Source of the DNA: Cavenderia fasciculata
Lineage: Eukaryota; Evosea; Eumycetozoa; Acytosteliales; Cavenderiaceae
Assembly: GCF_000203815.1 (NCBI RefSeq)
Contig: NW_004457644.1
Span: forward strand, 62,001-126,000
Length of the DNA stretch: 64,000 nucleotides
Direction of reading: 5' to 3'
The notes beneath the pieces are model-generated. The model was not told the origin of the DNA, made no database searches, and saw only the letters and a program-made list of their open reading frames with translations. Position numbers and translations under genes: made by a program. Below are positions 56,466 to 64,000 of the stretch, piece after piece; within the stretch, counting starts at the first letter, position 1; each line of letters opens with the position of its first letter.

Positions 56466-59400
56466 ATGAATCAATCACATAGTAGTACAAGTAGCATTAG
56501 TCTCATCAATAATAATAACAAGAGAATCTGTGAGGATCCTCCACTTGTTTTAAAACATCATCATCAACAACCAATCTCATCGATTACCAACATCAATAAT
56601 AATAATAATGGTAGAATTGACTTTATACCAAATAAGGCTATCAAGTCATCATCAGGTGCTTCGTTATCAGTTTCATCATCTTTGGTGAATAAGAGTAGTA
56701 GTGGTAGTAGGACTCCTTCATTAAGCTTAACTACAAATAGCAATCATCATCATGGTGGTGCAAGCTCAGCAAAGATACTTCCACGTCCTACTTCATTATT
56801 GGGTGGACAAGTAGTACTGCAACCTAAACCTCCTTCACCACCTAATATTAATAATATCAACAACAATAATAATAACAATAATAATAACAATACTATAAAA
56901 GGTAATGTAATTAGATCACCAGCACCAGCACCTCAAACCACTATCAAGAGGAGTTTATTGGATACCAACCGAGGATTAGGAGGAGTTGGTGTTATCTCAA
57001 AATCTATGCTTCCTATAATTCCTCCTCAAAATAATACAAATACAAATAATAATACTATTTTGAAATCAAGGCAAAATCAATCACCTCCACAACTTCAACT
57101 TCAACCTCAACAACCTCAACAACCAAAAATACAATCATTAAACATGAACCAATCGAAGAAAATATCTTTGAATACCTCAACTACAACTACATCAACTACA
57201 TCAACAACATCACCACCTATTAATCAAATGAAACCCCCTCCACCTAATGTTAATAATAATATTGGTGATAATGATAGTTTTGATTTCTTTTTTGAAGAAG
57301 GTAGTCAATTTTGTCAAAATGATGTACCATTACCGTCAACTCAACATAAATTAAGTCAATTAAAGGAATTGATGGATAATATCAAAGCAGATGAAAATGA
57401 TGAATTACCAGAAATGCAATTCATTCCAAATTATCAACCACCTCCAAGAAATTCATTAATTAATAGATCTTCACCAAAAAGAAATCAACAATCAAATAAT
57501 AATAATAATAATAATAATAATAATCAAAATGGTAAAACCAAAAATAATAATAATAATAATAATAATAATCAATCATCATCATCATCACCTGAATGGAAAA
57601 TGGGAGATCCAGATTCATTTGGATTAGAAATGGTACCATGTTGTATTCATTTGTTTAATTTATCAAAAGCAGCAGCTATAATGGAAGATAAAACAAAGTT
57701 TCTTTACGCTTGGCAAAAGGAGTTGCTTTGTAAACCTGGATTATTAGATGGAACTAGAAACTTTATATACTCTTTACCAACAAGTGGTGGAAAAACATTG
57801 GTTGCAGAGATTATACTACTTAGAAATGTATTAGAGAGAAAAAGAATATGTTTGTTTGTACTGCCATATGTATCGATTGTCAATGAAAAGGCAGATTCAT
57901 TTAAATTGCTCTCTCAACAACTTCGATTCAAGGTGGAAGGATATTATGGTAATCAAGGGACAATCCCACCTACTAGTGAACCATCCATCCTCATTTGTAC
58001 AATTGAAAAGGCAAATTTAATTGTCAATACAATGATTGAAGAGGATCGTATCATGGAGATTGGGTGTGTTGTGGTGGACGAGTTACACATGGTTGGTGAC
58101 GGAGACAGAGGTGCGTTACTCGAACTCTTTATTGCAAAGTTGATGTATTCAACCAAAGGCAATGCACAGATTGTTGGTATGAGTGCCACTATACCCAATT
58201 TGGACGCATTGCAGAGTTGGTTACGTGCCGATCTGTATGAAAACAATTTCCGTCCCGTTCCACTCACCGAACACCTCAAATCGGGCACCAAACTGTTCAA
58301 AAAAGTCAATAATAAGCTTGTCGATACGAATCAGACAGTACCAAACGACGACGAAGAGTTTTTTGGTCCAACTGATCAAAAAGACGATACCCGAACATTG
58401 CATGTTGGTGTTTTGTAGTAGTATCAATGGTACAAGAGATAGAGCCATTAAACTTGCAAGAAAGCTTAGATCACACACTACCAAAGACACTGATGGCAAC
58501 GACATTAATATAGCAGATATTAACCGAGATAGAAAGAATCAAATTAAAGCGCGATTACAAGATTCGCTGGGAACACAACAAGATCAAGAAATGATATTCG
58601 AGGCAATTGATATGGGTGTTGCATTTCATAATTCTCAATTGTCTGGAGAGGAACGTGATATTATTGAAAATGGATTTAAAGATCGTGTTATCAATATTCT
58701 CTGTTGTACATCTACACTTAGTGCAGGTGTCAACTTGCCAGCTAAAAGAGTGGTCCTCACATCAACTAAAATGGGGTTTGATGATATCTCTGTTAGAACC
58801 TATCGACAAATGTGTGGTAGAGCCGGTAGAGCTGGGTTTGACTCGAATGGTGAAAGTTATTTATTATCAAAAGATCAGAAACTTCCAACAAGATTAATGA
58901 CTCAAGAAATGGAACCTTTAATTTCTGGTTTCAACAAGGAACCAGCAGCAGTAGAACAAAAAAATAATAATAATAGAAAAAATAATCAACAATCAAATTT
59001 AAATTATGAAAAATTGGCTATTGATTGTATTTCTAGTTTTATTGCAAATACTGTAAGAAAAAAAAAGAAAAAAAGAAAGAAATATAAAAAATAATTAATA
59101 CTTTACCTTTTCTTCTTTGTAGAAACATCAATTATTGGAATTTTTATCATGTACATTTTATTTTAGATCGATAAGAGTACCACAAGATCATAATGGAACA
59201 AAATATGAATACATCAAAGGAAAATTGGATGAATGTATGGGTGTTTTAGAAAAAGAAGGATTTATTCAAAAGAAAATAATAGATGGTGATGAAAAAAAAG
59301 TAGATGACCGACATGTTTTATGGGAACCAACAGGTTTAGGTCTTGCTACATTTAGATCAACTTTAAACATTAAAGAAGCAAAATATTTACATTTAGAATT

Positions 59401-60274
59401 GGATAAAATTCAAAGGAATTTTAATTTAAAAGAAGAATTAAATTCTTGGTATGTAAAAACAAAACAAACAAAATATATATATAAATATTAATATTAATTT
59501 TAAATTAGTTATGTAACAACACCAATGTTTGGATCAGGATTAAATATAACAATTAATTGGTCAAACTTTTATACTTTATTTAAAGCATTTGATCAAAGTA
59601 GAAAAGATGTGGCAAATCGATTAGGTATTTCATTATATTATATTGAATGTCATTGTGATGAGGAAAAGACAAATGACGTTTATAAAATGGAAACGAATAC
59701 CCCTAATATCCGACAGATTCACGTTAGGTTTTATTTGGCAATGGCATTGTCAGAGTTGATTCAAGAAAACTCACTTCATTATGTCGCCAAGAAATATGGA
59801 ATCCCACGTGGTAGTCTTCAATCGACTATGCAGTTTTGTGGTACTTGGGCATGGATGATTGTCACTTTTTGCAAGAGAATGCAATGGTATTCGTTTGAAG
59901 CTGTCATTTCAGAGTATGTCAAGAGACTCGATCACGGTGTTCGTGCAGAGGTTCTTCCATTACTCGAAGTCAAAGGTATTGGAAAGGCTCGTGCAAGAGC
60001 ACTTTACAACGCTGGTATCAAAACTTGTAAAGAAATTGCATCAATCGATCCAGGTAGATTAGCCGAAAAATTTCCAAAAGTATTTGATCCCCATTCAGCA
60101 AGAGATATCGTACAATCTGCCAAACGACTTTTAGATGTTCAAGCTGCCGAATTAAGAAAACAAGCTGATCTATTATCTGGAAAGACTGATAATGAAATGG
60201 ATGGTGATAATAATAATAATAATAATCGTGATCGTATTGCTGGTCTTGGTCATGCTGGATTATTTAGAAATTAA
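56466..60274 (+). CDS. HELQ: HELQ/Hel308-type DNA repair helicase
   Basis: Exons 56466-59052, 59123-59448 and 59509-60274, about 1200 residues. The first 370 residues are low complexity (Asn, Ser, Pro). The Ski2-like helicase core has LPTSGGKTLVAE (Walker A, about 440), VVVDELHMVGD (DELH box, about 538), MSATIPN, AGVNLPAKRV and motif VI QMCGRAGRAG. A winged-helix and ratchet region follows. The C-terminus has a helix-hairpin-helix, LLEVKGIGKARARALYNAG. These are the marks of HELQ, a 3'-5' helicase that works at stalled forks and cross-links. Frame moves by one base at the T-run 58359-58364: removing one T gives FLVQLIKKTIPEHCMLVFCSS, which continues the family pattern. Homopolymer sequencing error is the likely cause. 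Confidence 0.9.
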
Positions 60275-60402
60275 AATCGAATTCTGTTTGACAAAAAAAA
60301 AAAAAAAAAAAAAAACGAATCACACGATCGTGAAAACGAATCATTTTTGTTGTAAATATCTTTATTTTAATTTAACATATACACAAATAGAATAATAAGA
60401 CA

Positions 60403-61019
60403 ATGTCTTCTACTACTTCTACTTCAACTATAATAGATGAACAACAACCAGTTGCAGTTGAACAACAACAAGATATAAAAAAAGAAGAAACAACAACAAC
60501 AACAAATAATAATGTAGATAATAATAATGTAGATAAATTTCATAGACTTTTAAAGAAGAATTAAATATAATTGGAAAGAGTGATATGACACCAGCATCAA
60601 GAAAAGAAGTAAAGAATATATCGTTGACATGTGTTAATTTAGTATTGACAGTGTTGGGAGTAGGATCAATGGCCACGCAAGGCAACACTGTCATGGAGGT
60701 ACTCGATCAATCAGTAGAAACACTGCTCATTGGTATTGCACCAAAGATGTGGGCTACTCTTTCACCACAACATCGTCAATTGACCATGTATGTTGCAGTC
60801 TCTTCCTATATCGTCGGTGGCAAGGCATACATGTGTGATGCTTTGATGACAGTATGTCACAAGGAATTAGAATCAATGATCAAATCTCGTACAATGCCAA
60901 ACAAGATAAGTGAAATCGTCAAACGTGCAAACGTAATCATATCAGTATTTAAAAAACAAGAAGAAGCAAAAGCAAAAAAAGAAAAAGAAGATGCTAGAAG
61001 AGCTGGAAGAAGATATTAA
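60403..61019 (+). CDS. Hypothetical helical protein, frame interrupted
   Basis: An ATG at 60403 begins a Thr/Gln/Asn-rich head of about 46 codons. The main body (60549-61019) is open in another frame, with EELNIIGKSDMTPASRKEVKNISL, a hydrophobic helical core and a Lys/Glu/Arg-rich coiled tail (KKQEEAKAKKEKEDARRAGRRY). One extra T in the run at 60548-60551 would join them as FHRLFKEELN. A 32-base GT-AG segment (60514-60545) would also join them but is shorter than any other intron here. I recognise no family. The small-residue helical core could be membrane-associated, but this is weak. Confidence 0.6.
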
Positions 61020-61061
61020 CAAACAAAATAATATATAAAGAAAGAATTAATTTATTTTTAT

Positions 61062-62891
61062 TTAAATTGGAAAAGAAATATTCTTTCTAAAACAAGTTTG
61101 ACCATTATTATGATATCTAGAATAGAGAGAATTAAAATGATTACCACAAAATATATGGGCTAGACCTTGAACACTTATAAAATCAAGGCGAGGATGTTGT
61201 AATAGTAGATTTTCAATGTCGGATTTATAGACCATGATAGGGGGATGACAATCCAAAGAAGATAATTGGAGTGTTGCAAGATTAGGATTATGGTCAATCA
61301 ATGTCTTAAAGAGTGATCCACCGTGATCACACCAACTAGTATGTCTGGTCGATATTCTTAATAGTTTGATATTGTAGGCTTGACCAATCAATTGTTGGAA
61401 TTGATAGAACCCAAAGAATCCATTATCACAATCAATGTCAAACAATTCTAAAGATAGTTTTAATAATTGACCACCATTGTTATCTAATCTAATTGGACAT
61501 ATTGGACTATTATTGTAATTATTATCAGTTGTTGGTAATCTAACAATTGGAAGTGGTTTGATTGATTTACTGATAATTATCTTTAATTCGGTGATATGTG
61601 ATGGAGTGGTAAAGGGAAGTATAGAGAGAATAGATTCATCGGTAAAATCAATCTCTATAGTCCACGCCAAAACTTTTGTATTGGTGGTAATGATTTCAAT
61701 GGTTTGGGAGGTTAACGTCATTGTATTTGATACTCTTGGGACTTTGGTTGTCAATAGGTATTGCAATAATCGACTATTGACTGTGGGAGGTGAGCGAGTG
61801 ACTATATTAATCTCTTGTAGTGATTTCATACGGTCAAGATTCGAATACTGAAAGGTTGTATCATCTAGACCCGACAAATAGAGGTGTACAAGATTCGGGT
61901 AAATCTCATCACCCGCATTACTAGATACATGTCCAAACAACGATGAAGCCAACTGTGGTGTCTGTGTATCAAGTGGTGTCACATGTCTTAGTGTTATAGA
62001 TTCTAATGAATGTTCAAGTTGACAAAATATATTTGATAATTGACCAGACACTAATTCTTTGGTTTCTTTACTTGCATGAGTAATAGTATTTGTTAAAAAC
62101 AAATAAATTGATTTTAAATTATTATTGTTATTTTGTTTACTATTATTATTGTTATTTTTGGTTGATGATTTAAAGATTGGAGAAGGATTTAAAAATTGTT
62201 GTAATATTGTCAAGACTTTATTCACAGTCTCCCATGTTTGAACGATTTGGATTGATTGCAATGAGTTTCTAGAATGGTGGAGGATGGATTCGAGGGATCC
62301 TGAATCGAATATGTTGGTTGGTTGGACATCGGCGAGTGCGAGTGTATCGACATTTGTATAACGATCGATCGTTAGGGAGTGCAAGTTACCAAATATCAAT
62401 TTCAAATCTTCATCAGTCTTTAACTTGCCAAGTATATCTATAACCACATTTGATTTTGAAGTTGCGCGAGTATAGGATTGAAAGTTGAACCTAAAGTTTG
62501 ACAATGATTTAATGATACATTGTGGTGACCGTAAATGTGTCTTGTACGTATCCAATGTCGATATCGATGTTCCAGATACCCAACGGCTGTGTACAAGGGG
62601 ATTAGGAGTGATTCCGAATAGATGGTTATAATGACAATCATTTAAAAGCTTTAATAAATGACCAAACCATCTCTTGCAAACCACGTTTAAATTAAATACT
62701 TCTACTCTATTGTATGGGGTGTATAGTAATGTAGACATAGACTTTGAGATTGACGTTGACTTTACAGGACAACCATTATTGCCAAAATACTCTGGTTGAG
62801 CACTACCAAGATCTTGACACCCAAATATATTATTATCTGTGAAATAGTGGTCAAGTATCTGGTACTCTAGATAATGTAAAAGTTTTGTCAT
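61062..62891 (-). CDS. F-box/LRR-like protein of dictyostelid type
   Basis: Single exon, 609 residues. The N-terminus reads like an F-box core without a perfect consensus: LEYQILDHYFTDN followed after a variable insert by VEVFNLNVVCKRWFGHLLKLL. The rest has irregular leucine-rich phrases (LHSLTIDRY, LKSIYLFLTN, LESITLRHV, LVHLYLSGLDD, LKLLRISTRH, LATLQLSSLD, LDFISVQGL) consistent with an LRR solenoid. Such proteins usually bring substrates to SCF ubiquitin ligases; this is inferred. It is convergent with the gene at 60403 (42-base gap) and divergent from the one at 63150. Confidence 0.75.
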   Translation of the reverse strand: MTKLLHYLEYQILDHYFTDNNIFGCQDLGSAQPEYFGNNGCPVKSTSISKSMSTLLYTPYNRVEVFNLNVVCKRWFGHLLKLLNDCHYNHLFGITPNPLVHSRWVSGTSISTLDTYKTHLRSPQCIIKSLSNFRFNFQSYTRATSKSNVVIDILGKLKTDEDLKLIFGNLHSLTIDRYTNVDTLALADVQPTNIFDSGSLESILHHSRNSLQSIQIVQTWETVNKVLTILQQFLNPSPIFKSSTKNNNNNSKQNNNNNLKSIYLFLTNTITHASKETKELVSGQLSNIFCQLEHSLESITLRHVTPLDTQTPQLASSLFGHVSSNAGDEIYPNLVHLYLSGLDDTTFQYSNLDRMKSLQEINIVTRSPPTVNSRLLQYLLTTKVPRVSNTMTLTSQTIEIITTNTKVLAWTIEIDFTDESILSILPFTTPSHITELKIIISKSIKPLPIVRLPTTDNNYNNSPICPIRLDNNGGQLLKLSLELFDIDCDNGFFGFYQFQQLIGQAYNIKLLRISTRHTSWCDHGGSLFKTLIDHNPNLATLQLSSLDCHPPIMVYKSDIENLLLQHPRLDFISVQGLAHIFCGNHFNSLYSRYHNNGQTCFRKNISFPI

Positions 62892-63149
62892 AATAGACTA
62901 AAATATCTATTGATATCTATTATTTCTTTCTATCAAACAAACATAGATACAAGTAAAGTAGCTAGTACATCTTTGTGTTGTGAACATGATGTGAGAAAAT
63001 AACAATAAAAAAACTATAAAAAAAGAAGTAGAAGCACTTTACTATGAAGGGTGCATAGCAAGTATGATCATTCATTCTTTTGACAAAGAAATAATAATAG
63101 AGATAAAAGATAATATTATTATTATTACTTTTATTTTATTATTTATTTG

Positions 63150-64000
63150 ATGAATCAACAACAACAACAACAACATAAACCTATTAATAATAATAATGAT
63201 GAAAAGATAACAACTATTACAATTAAAACAATATTGAATAATCGGTTTATAAGTAATCAAATATTTCAACATGTTCACAAGATTGGAATAGATATTGTTA
63301 GAAGAGTTAGACATTCGGTGATATTAGAACCATATGTTGGATCGGGTGAACGAAGAGGTGCAAGACCGTTGGATGACAATTTGATTGTTACACCCCCCAA
63401 TTACACCAATGCTGCACATGATCTTTTAAAATACTTTGGTTTGTTGGGTGGTGTTGCCAAGTATAGAGATATATCGAATGCAAAGTGGATGTTAAAGAAT
63501 GGATATATCGGGTTGCTATTGGACAAGATTAAACGTGGTGACAAGGTGATCTTTGGTCTTGGCTCACTCAAGTTGATGTCACGTATGGGGTTACCACTCG
63601 ACCAATTCAAACAAATAATCAGTGCCTATCCATTGATGCTAAGCGATATCGCTGGACAGACTACTGACATGGTCTGCAAATGTTACGTAGAGTCTGCCAA
63701 AGGTGATGACACAAATTATCCAGTATTTCAATATTTACAACAAAAACTAGTGTCTACTTCTACTACAACCCCTAGTAGTGACCCACATGTAAAGGCATTA
63801 GTACAGTTGTTTAATAGTGCTAAACGTCCATCACTTTTAATTTTGACGTCGTTGGTTGAATCTATCAAACATCTACCAAAGGAAAAGTTTTGGTTGGCAG
63901 ACACAGATGTACTACGTAATCACGACCTCGTTGATTATTGGTTGCGAAATGTCGATCGAGTACCCATCACAGTGTCTAGTCTCGGACTACTCTTGGGAAC
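63150..64000 (+). CDS. Dictyostelid-family protein, 5' part (runs off window)
   Basis: An ATG preceded by TTATTTG opens a frame with no stop up to the window end (283 codons). It begins MNQ with a poly-Q run and then ILNNRFISNQIFQHVHKI, the same N-terminal theme as the genes at 10011 and 38814. Later parts are helical: YRDISNAKWMLKNGYIGLLLDKIKRGD, in which the WMLKNGYIGLLLDKIKRG phrase matches the FFIRNGYKELLRYKLKRGD phrase of 38814. These shared phrases support one family. No catalytic motif is seen; the 3' end lies outside the window. Confidence 0.7.
   Translation, partial: MNQQQQQQHKPINNNNDEKITTITIKTILNNRFISNQIFQHVHKIGIDIVRRVRHSVILEPYVGSGERRGARPLDDNLIVTPPNYTNAAHDLLKYFGLLGGVAKYRDISNAKWMLKNGYIGLLLDKIKRGDKVIFGLGSLKLMSRMGLPLDQFKQIISAYPLMLSDIAGQTTDMVCKCYVESAKGDDTNYPVFQYLQQKLVSTSTTTPSSDPHVKALVQLFNSAKRPSLLILTSLVESIKHLPKEKFWLADTDVLRNHDLVDYWLRNVDRVPITVSSLGLLLG

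Noticed and set aside
60514-60545. 32-base intron in the gene at 60403
   Set aside because: It would keep the frame but is far shorter than any other intron in the window; a one-base T-run error is simpler.

Overview
The window looks like nuclear DNA of a social amoeba (Dictyostelia). Coding regions are dense and intergenic DNA is very A+T-rich. Introns are short (about 50-110 bases), T-rich, with GTATGT/GTAAGT-like donors. CAA and AAT codon runs give poly-Q and poly-N tracts in most large proteins, and several protein families are dictyostelid in character (ComC-like surface proteins, ankyrin-type and F-box/LRR-like families). Exons are less A+T-rich than I would expect of D. discoideum, so another dictyostelid lineage is likely; this is inference.

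Layout. 33-5117: neurobeachin/Lvs-type protein that stops before the PH-BEACH module. 5648-9904 and 11772-16136: two ComC-like surface proteins (LRR-like, TIG, EGF, supersandwich, one membrane span) flanking an ankyrin-repeat gene (10011-11483); their 3' halves, introns included, are almost identical. 16137-17592: noncoding block with hairpins, an inverted half tRNA and a complete tRNA-Lys(CUU). 17593-25581: two minus-strand genes, a thioredoxin-fold/TPR protein without CXXC and the INO80 remodelling ATPase. 26523-27365: nu-class-like GST. 28177-29763: secreted protein with an HEYGH zincin motif. 29935-31960: a remnant zone with a P/THAP9-like transposase piece and a virus-like SF3 helicase fossil. 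32151-36129: large GPI-anchored-type surface protein. 36727-38651: scrap zone with a 50-bp direct repeat, truncated coding pieces, a half and a full tRNA-Thr(UGU), and 21 copies of an 11-bp repeat.

38814-41297: large dictyostelid-type protein. 41541-45657: ZZ zinc finger fused to a carboxylic-acid-reductase-like module (adenylation, carrier, thioester reductase). 45713-46222: stand-alone GatB C-terminal domain. 46855-50224: third ComC-like protein. 50302-51649: 5-hydroxyisourate hydrolase and a C2-domain protein. 52265-52539: intron-bearing tRNA-Tyr(GUA) plus a half copy. 53108-56131: PI 4-kinase beta type. 56466-60274: HELQ-type repair helicase. 60403-61019: unknown helical protein. 61062-62891: F-box/LRR-like protein. 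63150 to the window end: start of another dictyostelid-family gene.

No operon logic is expected. Recurring themes are surface recognition proteins made of repeated exons, and tRNA loci that each sit beside a 5' half-tRNA copy. Three host genes (5648-9904, 56466-60274, 60403-61019) carry a one-base frame shift at or near a T-run, which looks more like homopolymer sequencing error than decay. Splice sites were placed by hand from frame continuity and consensus; none is backed by transcript data.
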